NCBI GenBank assembly: GCA_022578605.1
Contig: MU394061.1
Location: 770,046-834,045 of the forward strand
DNA from: Camillea tinctor
Lineage: Eukaryota > Ascomycota > Sordariomycetes > Xylariales > Xylariaceae
DNA: 64,000 nt
Direction: 5' to 3'
The position numbers and the translations under genes are program-made. Each line of letters begins with the position of its first letter. The first letter of the stretch is position 1. Of this stretch, positions 1-9,837 are shown in pieces. The notes below the pieces were generated by a model. That model searched no databases and was not told the DNA's origin. It saw only the letters and a list, made by a program, of their open reading frames with translations.

Positions 1-2
1 CG

Positions 3-104
3 ATGGCAGGGGCCAGCCAGAAATGGGCTGAAGACGCCAGCAAGTTTGCTAATCAACAAAAGAGAAAAATGCTGCTGGGCAGCATCACAAGCAAGTTTAT
101 GTAA
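3..104 (+). CDS. possible 3' end of a gene running in from the left edge
   Basis: An open frame enters from the window edge and stops at 102-104. The visible peptide is about 33 residues, polar and lysine/glutamine-rich (AGASQKWAEDASKF...GSITSKFM). It could be the last exon of a plus-strand gene outside the window, or chance. No domain is recognisable in so short a piece. Confidence 0.25.
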   Translation: MAGASQKWAEDASKFANQQKRKMLLGSITSKFM

Positions 105-859
105 TTCCTAGCCCGATTTCAGAAGAACAAGTTCATAGTTCCTACATTATTAAGGGGAGTTATGGGGCGATCGCTTTTTTTTTATTCACGTATTTGCGAA
201 ATTGGGCTCACGGGAGTTAGGTTTATATTATCTGAGTTATGGTATTCCATAGTCGATCAAGTACCTTAAATGAGAAATAGCAATTTGACCTGTACCCTGA
301 TGTTTTTACAAGTTGAAAGGTTAGCATAACTGGGGATCTTTGCATCCATGAGCTTACGTTTGGGTATCAAAAATAGCGACTTTATCCTGCGAACTACTTT
401 CACCACCATCCCCTCGAGCGGGAAAATGTCACACATTCAGCCGCAAATGAATGGCTCAATAGGCATCAAGCGAAATCCTCAAGCGAGGTCTAAATAAGAG
501 CTTTATTTACCATAACTGGTCACTCCATATACATGTTACGGAGGTATGACCGCGGCAGTTGAAGTATCGGCTTGGTTTTCTTAACAAAAGACTAAACTAG
601 GTAGTACCTCACAAGATCTAGACGAGTTCTCATTTTGGGACTCATAATACCCTAGGTTACTTACATTTAGCTCTGCTAATTATCCAACCTAGTCACCTAT
701 TTACATTCTCGTCCATTGTCTAGAATAAAACAAACGTCTCCCTTCTCTCCCATGTCCTCTTGCCTGCTGCTTAATAACGCCCAAGAGCATAGAGAACAGT
801 TTAAGTCTCGCTCCTGCGGCTATCAACCTTGGAATACGTAACATCCCCCCAAAAACAAT
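105..859. other. intergenic region upstream of the GH3 gene
   Basis: No convincing ORF on either strand. The last 140 bases before the GH3 start are pyrimidine-rich (CTCCCTTCTCTCCC near 740), as is common in fungal promoters. No further sites can be assigned with confidence. Confidence 0.5.
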
Positions 860-3800
860 ATGCTCCTCTTTTCACCAACCCCTAGTATTTCCCCCCTACA
901 ACCCTTCCTCGTTCTACTTGCTGCTACCGCCTTCCTTCCCCTACTCGCCAACGCCCAGCTCCCCACTTTCCCTGAGTCGTTCCCTTCACCCTGGCGTAGC
1001 AGCAGTAGCGACGACAACGATGACGGGTGGGCAGACGCGTACGCTCGCGCACGCGAGCTCGTCAGGAACTTGACCCTCGTCGAGAAGGTCAACCTGACGA
1101 CCGGCACGGGCAACCAGGCGGACCTATGTACGGGGACGACAGGCGCGGTGCCGAGGATCGGGTTTAGAGGCTTGTGCTTGCAGGACGGACCTGTTGGCGT
1201 GCGATATAGTTAGTGTCCCCCCCTCCTTTTTTTTAATCTTTTTTCTTTACGTTTCTCTTGGGGATGACGGAGGTTGGGATAAACGAGATGGGTTATCGCT
1301 AATACCTGAAAAGCTGATCTGAATTCTGCGTTTCCCGGCGGCATCAGCGCCGCGGCAACGTGGTCGCGGTCCTTATTGTGGAGACGTGGGGAGGCGCTCG
1401 GGAAGGAGTTCAGGGATAAGGGCGTAGGTTGGTCAGACCCTTTTTCCTTTTTTATTGTGAGGATGATATATACTTGATTGGTTTCTATATCAAGAGAACG
1501 CGTTGCTTTGTAAAGATGTAATATCTATCCCATGGTGATCAAAGCATAGCAGCAGGATATGAAGATATGAAAAGGACTAATGATTTCCACCCCTTCGTCA
1601 CCAGATGTCCAGCTTGGGCCTGTTGTTGGACCCTTGGGTCGCGACCCTGCTGGCGGGCGGAACTTTGAGGCCTTTGGCCCTGACCCGTACCTTGCAGGCG
1701 TATCGGTGGCGGAGACGGTTCGCGGCACGCAGAGTGCGGGCGTCATTGCGAGTGTGAAACACTACATATTAAACGAACAAGAACACTTCCGTGGCGGGAT
1801 CAGCACCAATATTGATGATCAGACTATGCATGAGTTATATCTGTGGTGAGTACTATTACCAAGATGACTGCCTTATCCCCTCCCGGTGTGTTGGTACATG
1901 GTTAAGACTTACACACCACACTACTAACTATCTGAGATCTTATAGGCCTTTTGCGGATGCCGTACGCGCTGGGGTAGGAAGCGTCATGTGCTCGTATAAT
2001 AAAATCAACAATACCTTCGCTTGCGAAAACTCTTACGTACTGAATAGGTTACTAAAGAACGAGCTCGGCTTTCAGGGGTTTGGTAAGTTCTGCTTAAGAA
2101 TCTTGATATCATACAAACTCCATGTACGGGCTGACGATGACAGTGGTAACCGATTGGGGTGCCCAACATAGTGGCGCAATCAGTGCTGTGTCGGGTTTGG
2201 ACATGGCTATGCCCGGGGACGGCCCCCCAAACAACGGTTATGGATCGTACTGGGGAGGCGCTCTCACAGAAGCGGTGCTCACGTTGGCAGTTCCCTCGTG
2301 GCGTCTTGACGATATGGTAGTCAGAATCCTAGCCGCCTTCTATAAAGTCGGACGAGATACGGAACAGATCGATATCAACTTTTCAGCATGGACAAATGAA
2401 ACCGTCGGGTCCCGGTACTGGGTTGCGAAGATGGGGAACACAACCATCAATCAGCACGTCAATGTCCAAGCCGATCACGCGGAGCTGATCCGGGAAATGG
2501 GCGCCAAGTCGGCCGTGCTATTAAAAAATGTCAACAGTGCTTTGCCGCTGCGTAAGCCGAAGAGCATTGCAGTTATCGGCGAAGACGCACAAGACAACCC
2601 GAACGGCCCAAACGCCTGTGTTGATCGAGTCTGCGAGACCGGTACCCTTGCAATGGGCTGGGGTTCCGCAACGGCCGAGTTTCCCTATCTCATTGCCCCT
2701 GCAACTGCTTTGGAAGCCCAAGCAGTGGCAGACGAGTCAATTTTCATGAATATCAAGAGCAACTGGGATTTGGACGCTGCTCGTGTTGCTGCAAGCAACG
2801 CTTCTGTGGCTGTTGTTTTCGTGAATGCGAACTCAGGGGAGGGATACGTAACATTAGATGGCAATTTCGGAGATCGAAACAACCTGACCCTGTGGAATGG
2901 CGGCGACGAACTGGTAAAATCTGTGGCGGCAGTCAATCCAAACACAATTGTCGTTATACACAGCGTGGGGCCAGTGATAGTTGATTATATGAAAACGCAC
3001 CCGAACATTACCGGGCTTCTATGGGCTGGCCTTCCGGGCCAAGAGTCTGGCAACGCGGTCACAGATGTGCTTTACGGGAAGACCAATCCCCAAGGCAGAA
3101 CACCGTTTACATGGGGCAAGGATGCTAAAGATTGGGGCATCTCGACCCTGATCAACTCGACGACCGACGAGCCACAGCAAGACTTTGCCGAGGGTGTGTT
3201 CATCGACTACCGGTACTTCGACCGCGAGGATATCGAACCAAGCTTTGAGTTCGGCTTCGGACTCAGCTACACCAATTTCACGTACGCGAATCTCACAACT
3301 ATCCTGCAGGATTCCGGCCCCTACCGACCTGCGAGTGGAATGACAGATCCAGCGCCTTCATACGGGGGTGTCAATATGGATCCTAGCAGCGCACTGATGC
3401 CGGAAGGCTTTGAGAAGATTCCCAGGATGATCTACCCATGGATTAACAATGCGAGCTTGCCGGATACCCCTAACATTGATGATGTACCCATGAGTAGTCA
3501 TAAGTCAAGCACACTAGTCACGAACCACCCTAGTCACGAGCCATTTTTACATATAAAATTAACCATCTTTTTTTCAACTTTTTTATTAAGCAGTATATAG
3601 GTTTATCATTGAAATGACACTTTTTTTGTATTTTTAATATATTAAATCTTTTTTTAATTTTTTTTTTCAATTTTATTTGAAAAAGTTATTTAAAATCTCG
3701 CTACTAACAGATTTATTAGTAATTTATATGGTAAAATGTTATAACATGCTTATTTATAAATCTATAATACAATTAAAGCGGTTTTAAATAATTAAAAAAT

Positions 3801-4411
3801 ATTAAAATTAACTTTAATAATTTCTTTATTTAAAAATACTTTTATTATATTTTTATTATTTATTTTAGCTATATAGTAGTTATTTATAAACATAGCATTT
3901 TTAACAATTTGTATGGGAATTTGGTGGTTCGTAACTAGGATGGTTCGTGACTAGTGCGCTTGACTTAACCGCTCTGCGCAACCGGTTTTGCCCGCGGGAG
4001 GTGCGCCAGGCGGAAACCCAGAGCTGTACAAGACGGTCTATACTATTGCTGTGGATATAACGAATACAGGTGCCGTTCCGGGGGTGGATATTCCCCAGCT
4101 CGTAAGTCGTTGTGGTTTATTTCTTGTTCGGTGGGCGCATTTAGATTTACAGGCTAACGCTTATCTAGTACCTCTCCCTAGGCGGTCCGACAGACCCGAA
4201 GGTTGTTTTGCGCGGCTTTGATGAAGTGCCTCTCGATCCCGGCCAGACCAAGACTGTGGCTTTCAACGTAACGTATCGTGACTTGAGCAACTGGGACACG
4301 GATGCGCAGGATTGGAGGATAAGTTCGTTCACTAAGAATGCGTACGTAGGGGCAAGCTCGAGGGATCTAAGATTGCAGACGGAACTATTCATTCCGGAGT
4401 ACTTGAGTTGA
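860..4411 (+). CDS. secreted GH3 beta-glucosidase, interrupted by a MITE
   Basis: Beta-glucosidase of glycoside hydrolase family 3, releasing glucose from cellobiose and other beta-glucosides outside the cell. Exons: 860-1208, 1314-1427, 1605-1845, 1946-2082, 2144-4101 (with the 463 bp insertion at 3503-3965) and 4169-4411. Introns have good CTAAC-type branch sites. Without the insertion and one TA copy, the exons give 858 codons plus stop, the usual length for fungal GH3 enzymes. Residues 1-32 are a signal peptide. The nucleophile Asp is in VVTDWGAQ (about residue 284) and the likely acid/base Glu is in NSGEGY (about 513). [12 protein letters not shown] (exon 3) and [10 protein letters not shown] are family landmarks. 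The C-terminal fibronectin-III-like domain ([12 protein letters not shown] to [11 protein letters not shown]) lies after the insertion. As it stands, the frame leaves the conserved sequence at 3503 and stops at 3600, so this allele should make a truncated protein lacking the FnIII domain, unless the insert is removed from the RNA. Confidence 0.93.
3503..3965. mobile_element. 463 bp MITE with TA target duplication, Tc1/mariner/pogo type
   Basis: The element is bounded by inverted repeats of about 45 bp (left arm begins AGTCAAGCACACTAGTCACG; right arm is its near-perfect complement ending GCTTGACT). It is flanked by TA on both sides (3501-3502 and 3966-3967). Each arm holds two tandem copies of a CTAGTCACGARCCA motif, plausible transposase-binding repeats. 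The interior is very AT-rich and has no ORF, so it is non-autonomous. TA duplication and TIRs point to the Tc1/mariner superfamily. It lies inside exon 5 of the GH3 gene. Confidence 0.88.
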
Positions 4412-4810
4412 AAGGCTTGCGTTCTGGTAGCATCGTTAGTGATTACGTCCTGCCATTCTGAATTTGGCCGTGCTGGATCAAAAGGGAGCACATTAGTGTA
4501 TTGGCTACTATTATATACAGCTTCTCTCGCTAAGGTACATATATGTAGAGTAGATAGCTATTTAATAAGGAGTCTTGATAAACACCACCCTTTTCTTTTT
4601 CCCAATATTCGTTCTTAAGTCCTAGTTTTTTTAGACAACAATAGTATGAATGGAGATGGGGAAAATGCGGCCTATGTAAAGCTAGCTCTAAGACAGCTAA
4701 CATGTTCACAATAAGGAAGTGTCTTTTTCTTAGGGCTTCGATTCTCGATAATAGTGTACTCAAACTATTTAAAACAGCTACTGGGATGACCTAACCCCCT
4801 TGGCCAGTCT
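4412..4810. other. convergent intergenic region between GH3 and GH5
   Basis: A 400 bp shared 3' region of two convergent genes. AT-rich stretches suit 3' ends, but no specific terminator or RNA gene is visible. Confidence 0.5.
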
Positions 4811-6129
4811 TTACAATCCATTTTTCTCCTTGATGGCACTGATATGGTCCGCAACCATACAATCCCAATTACCCTCTTCATAATAAACTGTATTCCCGTC
4901 GTCTGAGGTTTTTGTTCCTGAACTCGGAAGTGTATCTCCATATTGCCAGAACATGTCCCCTGCGATTCCATTTGTCTCCAGCGCTGCATTTTGCCAGGGA
5001 TTCTCAATAGTGCAATTATTGGTCCCTCCATCTATTGTTCATTAATATTCTACTGATCTTGGATGTTCGGTTTAATATAAGGACCTACATTCTTCGAAAA
5101 GGCACGGTTTACCCGCGGCAGCACAAGCAGCACCGTGCAACTTAATCCAAGGAGTGCCCCAACTATAGGATTGTCCCCCTATTCTCGTTAGTATAGGATA
5201 CTCATAGATCCGTAGAAGCAGCTCACAACTATCTGGGTATAAGTGTAAAGTAGCGAAGTCGAGAGTTGTGATGTTCAAGTTCGATTGCCATATATATCCA
5301 CCAGCCGCTAAAGTATATGGGTATTCGCCGCTATCTCCGGTCAGGGGGCCAAATCCCTCATCGCCCATCGTAACCATGTGGTTCGAATCTAGGGACTTAA
5401 TATAGGCCGACATCTCTGTCGCCCAGTTGTATATTATGGAGCTACTCCATATTAGCGTGTGTGGTGACCCCTCGCTCTATGGGATAAGCCTTACGAGTCG
5501 CATCCACTGCATCTTGGTTCATTCGCGAGCTCCCACGCGAAAACAGCTGTCGAGTTAGAATACCTGCTTACCACAGTTTTTGTGTAGGTCTTGTACTGGT
5601 TTTGGGATGTTGAATCCGTAAACCAGCTTGTCGCGGTGCCCCCGAACGCTTTCACGTAGGCGTTAATGCCGCCATAGTCCGACCAGTTATTGACAAAGTT
5701 AATGATAAGCTTAAGATTGTTGAGCTCTGCGGCCTTGACGACGTAATCTAGCCTCTCGAGGCCATAGGAGCCTGTATTAATTTCCGAACCACTAGCTGAG
5801 AGGTACTGGTACCAGACAGTTCCAGCACCGGGCTTGGTGTTCACGTCGTTGAATCCCCAAACCCGGACGATCTTGAGGCCTGAAGCTGCGATGTCAGAGA
5901 ACACCTTATCCACGTCCTCATCCTCCGTCAAGAAGCCGCACCAGTAGCAGTTGGTCCCAGCATAATACTGAGAGGCACCATCAATGTTAAATAAAAGGCC
6001 GTCCGTTTTCGCGAATGTTGGCGCGGAGCTTGCTACGGGCGCCGCGATATCGCGATTCCCTCCTTTCCCATCGGGAGAGGCCAAAGTAGAGGCCAAAAGA
6101 AGAGGAAGCAATGCGATCAATTTCTTCAT
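4811..6129 (-). CDS. secreted GH5 endo-beta-1,4-mannanase
   Basis: Mannan endo-1,4-beta-mannosidase of glycoside hydrolase family 5, cutting beta-mannan backbones outside the cell. Exons on the minus strand: 6129-5495, 5441-5227, 5178-5089 and 5031-4811. Introns are 48-57 bp, one with a perfect TACTAAC branch site. They sum to 386 codons plus stop. A signal peptide ([18 protein letters not shown]) is followed by [14 protein letters not shown], typical of fungal GH5 mannanases. The acid/base Glu is in [12 protein letters not shown] (about residue 204), the nucleophile Glu in CLFEEYG (312-313), and the conserved LHLYPDSWGQSYSWG spans the second junction. No cellulose-binding module is present. 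It converges on the GH3 gene, so the pair looks like a small plant-polysaccharide-degrading locus. Catalytic motifs are intact. Confidence 0.92.
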
Positions 6130-7023
6130 TTAGGCAACTTTTAATGTGTACCTATACCAAAAGAGACTGATATATTTTCACTAGATAGGTCCTTTGTTGT
6201 CTTGTTTGGCTGACTTGGATGTTGATATTTATATTGCGGTCAAACTGCTCTTTAAAGAACCACTCGCGTGTTAGCAGGCCCCTCTTTTCCAGGAACCAGG
6301 CTTGAGTGGACGTAACATGGTGTGGAGAGGACTTTATAGACGTATTTCTCCCAAGAATACTCCACCAATGAGTGTTGACAGCCTGAATGTGATATCTCTA
6401 TGTAGTCACGGAAGGTAAGGATCCACCCCCATTAGTTTGGTCGGGATAACTCATTTTGTTATTTCGTGTCCCGGGAAATATATCCTACTTGTCAAAGTAC
6501 GAAATAAAACGTTTCACCCCCAGTCAGCGAGAATGATACGGGTCTCCAGAACGATTTGAATTAGAGACGACGACATAACCTAATAAAGAACAAATGGTAA
6601 ACGTAATGGCCGTGGATGTTCATTGGAATTGACTTTTTGTTAATTAATCACTAGAAACCCGCTGCCACGACCCTATGAGAGTTGATACTACATTGCGCAA
6701 CAATACGAAGAGCTGAAAACAAGCCTCTCTAACAAGGCGTTTTTTGTAACCATTGACGTCTTTTATTAATCTCTATCGTTAATGACAAGGTGATTGTTCA
6801 TGAGATATTTATGGAACTTTTGGTAGACAATGTCTTGATGTTTTTGTTTAAGTAATAATGGACCTGACTGCTCCGTAAACTAAGTCTTTATCACAAATTT
6901 GTATTTAAATGTTACAATTTGCAGAGGTTAGTGAAGGTGGGCTGATTATTTTACAAGAATAGACCTGTAGAGTAAGTATTCGTATTAAACGGCGTTCAGA
7001 ACCTCAAACCATTAAATTTCAAG
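6130..7023. other. intergenic region, GH5 upstream and His-rich gene upstream
   Basis: A divergent promoter region of about 900 bp. No ORF or repeat of note is seen. The sequence CAAGATGACC marks the downstream start codon. Confidence 0.45.
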
Positions 7024-7407
7024 ATGACCACCCCAAGTGTCTTCACCCATATTATGATTATATCAATCGTCATCACTCTCTCCACTTCCGCCGCAATTAG
7101 TCGTCCAACCAATGGCATCGAGCTTGGACGCCTGCATACTCATGAACATCCATATAATTGCACTCTCCACCATGATCATATTCATAAAAATATGACAAGA
7201 CAACCAATAGATGACATACATCACCCTCAAGGTGCCACGAATCGATCTGGAGATATGATAAATAATTCACCTAAGGACGACGCAGGAGACCACAAGCCCG
7301 ACTTTGGTTTTGTTGGTCAAGAGGAAGACACCGAAGTTCTCTCCCCAGTGCCAGCCTTGGAGTCCCCCCAAAATGCAAGTATGGCTCCTTCTATTGATGC
7401 CCTTTAA
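7024..7407 (+). CDS. small His-rich secreted protein, unknown function
   Basis: A single-exon ORF of 127 residues with a favourable start context (CAAGATGACC). Residues 1-24 form a hydrophobic signal peptide (IMIISIVITLSTSAAIS). The mature part starts with a His-rich segment (LHTHEHPYNCTLHHDHIHKN, about 38-57), followed by an acidic, Asn/Asp/Pro-rich tail. It has only one cysteine and several N-glycosylation sequons. I do not recognise the family. Secretion and a His cluster could mean metal binding or an effector-like role, but that is inference. It lies between the GH5 and lipase genes, themselves both secreted. Small size and lack of a known domain mean it could still be a chance ORF. Confidence 0.45.
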   Translation: MTTPSVFTHIMIISIVITLSTSAAISRPTNGIELGRLHTHEHPYNCTLHHDHIHKNMTRQPIDDIHHPQGATNRSGDMINNSPKDDAGDHKPDFGFVGQEEDTEVLSPVPALESPQNASMAPSIDAL

Positions 7408-8287
7408 GTGGAGGTTTTGTTCTTGGTTCTTTTAGCTGCTATTCTAGTTATTATGCTCAACGCCTGAGCAGGGCTCAGGTTCTAATCGCCTAGATATATA
7501 TCATAAATTAGTAAATCTTATATAAATGTTAAGTTTGATAAGCAATTGTGAACGGATTTATCGATTCTAAACAAGTCACTCACTCATGTAGAAAGTGGAG
7601 GCGGATATGTATATTAAAGGGGTCTTAGAGTAGAGAAGTGTTCAAAGAGGTTGCAAGAATGCTCGTGAGCCAAATCTTGAGTTAATATCTCCAAAACACT
7701 GAGCAAAAATCAACTTCAGGCCAGAATACAACCTACATAAGAATCTCAAATCTCCGAAGTAAAACACTAGTTTTGAAAGGGCACAATGATATTGGAGTGG
7801 CAAATGTGCAAGGTTTCTGACCTTTTCCCTACAGGGACATAGGTTTAGACTTTACTTATGTCAAAGTATCGTTGACCAACCTACATCATAACAATGTTAT
7901 AGTACTACCCGAGTGGTTTTCCCTTTTGTATTTGAATGCGAGAAACCAGAACTACAACTACCTTTGATACTGTTACTTATACATCAAACATACTCCCTGT
8001 TCCCTTTAATAGTACGTACTGCCAAGTACTGCATGTTCAACACATCGCCCCTGACAAACTCCCGTGACGAGGAGCATTATATCGATTAAGTTCTGGTCTT
8101 GCCATTTGAAGTATCTAGGGAGGCATTTATACTTTGATATATTGAATTACTATGTGATTATACACTGCCCTCTTAAACCACGCCTTTTGACAATATGTTG
8201 CATTCATTTGGTTTAATACGCAACTAAAAGTTTCTTAAGAAGATTAATGACGAGCTGCCTGTTCACTGCTAGGTAAATTTCATTTAA
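7408..8287. other. intergenic region
   Basis: About 880 bp, downstream of both the His-rich ORF and the minus-strand lipase. No coding signal or repeat is recognised. Confidence 0.4.
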
Positions 8288-9837
8288 TTAGAGTCCCTTG
8301 GATTCTGCCAACCATATTTGTTGTTTGACGGAGAAACGGTCCGTAATCGGGCTCAAGGTTGTCTTTTTACAACCCTTTTCTAGCTGTACATTATTAAATC
8401 GGTCTGCAATCCAAGTTAAATACTCTGCTTGTGCAGCCTGGAACGACTCTAAAACACTAGGGGTTAGTAATTGCCATATTTGGTAACCGTTTTACTGTTT
8501 AGACCGTATCTTGGGAGCCAACACTCATACACTTAGCCATAGTAGGCAGCTGTGACTCCAAGACTGGGCTGGGACAGGCCAAAAGGGGGAGTAAACGACT
8601 AATAAAATTACTCACGATCATGGTCAAGGTCGGGATAGAGTATAAGCTCTGCCGTTGACTCAGGAAATGCGGTACATGTCTCGTTGAAATCATCCTCGCA
8701 GAACTCTGCATATGTCAATGTGTCACCGATTCCCTGCACAACAAGCATCGGCGCAGCTAGTGCGTAGGGCCCGGCGCCATTGTATCTCTCTTGCCAGTCG
8801 ACAACGAGCGGGTGGTTAAGCCAGCTTGTGTTTTTGTACAATTCTGATTCGGTTAAATTGCCATAGAGAGGGGCTCCCGTATATAAGCAACCCTGGTCCG
8901 CCAATGGAATCCGGCTAGCAACAATATCGCCAATGTAGTCCTCCAATTTGATGTCAGGGAAGAGGCGCGACAGCGATTGGATAAAGAAAATGGAGACGAC
9001 ATCGCCGACTGGTCCACCATTTGCTCGACGGAACGATTCCGGGATTAACCGCAAAGGGCGCAAGGCGGGAGCCCCAGAGACGGCCCCGATGAAGCCACCC
9101 GTGGCCTTCCCCGGCCTGGCCTCGCGTTCGTTAACCCGCCAAGCAGTCATCCCACCTTCGCTATGCCCGATAACGACCCACTCCTTAGACATTAGATTTC
9201 CCAGGGCCTTTCTGGCAGCTTGGAGACCGAAACTGACATCGCCAGCATGTAAAGCACCAGACTCATACATGAACCCCTGGGGGATATCACTGCCCTGGCC
9301 AGCATAATCAGGTGCAATGACGAGAAAGCCGCTCTGAGCAAGAGCAAACGGTCCTTCCCATTCGTAATAGAGGGTTTTGTGATTTGAAGGCGCGCACTGC
9401 CGAGTCCCGCCCGCTGTACCATGAGTCCAGACCACGGTTCGAAGGGGTTTATCCGCCCCAATAGGATTAGAAAAAGGAATCAGAACGAACGCTGTCGCCG
9501 GGATTGGGTTGCCATCAATGTCCTCGCTCATATAAAAAAATCGCGATAGCGACATGCCGGCAGGAATCGTCCATTGCTGAGCACTCTGGTCTCTCGAGAG
9601 GTCTTCCCACTTGACCAAGTCACCAGCAACATATGCAGAGATGTTGGTGGGATTTGCGTAGAAAGGGTCAGTAGCGACATCTGTGCTAACCCATCTGCCG
9701 GACTCGTAGGCAAGGGCATCCCTAAAAGCGGTCTGGCAATCTATATTGCAATTGGGGGAGACATCGGCAGCGATGGTGTAAGTTGAAAAAATGAAGCTTG
9801 CCAAGGCAACAACGGAGAGGTGTCTGAGAGACATCAT
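8288..9837 (-). CDS. secretory lipase / alpha-beta hydrolase (LIP family)
   Basis: Extracellular lipase-type serine hydrolase. Two exons (9837-8616 and 8448-8288) give 460 codons plus stop, the usual size of fungal secretory lipases. Signal peptide MMSLRHLSVVALASFIFSTYTIAA. WTHGTAGG forms the oxyanion region, the catalytic Ser is in GHSEGG (about residue 226), the Asp is probably in VQGIGDTLTY, and the His in LDHDQSF (about 406), just before the intron junction. Ending the gene at the first stop (8608) would cut it right after this His. Reading through the 167 bp intron adds a family-like tail (AEYLTWIADRFN...KGC). That intron (8449-8615) is an introner-like element, listed separately. The promoter faces a long gene-free region. 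Confidence 0.88.
8449..8615 (-). mobile_element. introner-like element (copy A) forming the lipase intron
   Basis: A 167 bp intron, donor GTGAGTAATTTT, branch TTACTAAC, acceptor TTTTAG. It shares blocks with copy C: CCCCCTTTTGGCCTGTC near the 5' end, a TATGGCTAAGTGTATG block in the middle, and ATGGCAATTACT before the branch. The other introns of the window do not resemble one another. It is spliced in the sense of its host gene. Confidence 0.78.

Noticed and set aside
8608..9837. Lipase ending at the stop just after HDRE
   Set aside because: The stop lies inside the GTGAGTAATTT intron; splicing restores a family-like C terminus and gives 460 codons.
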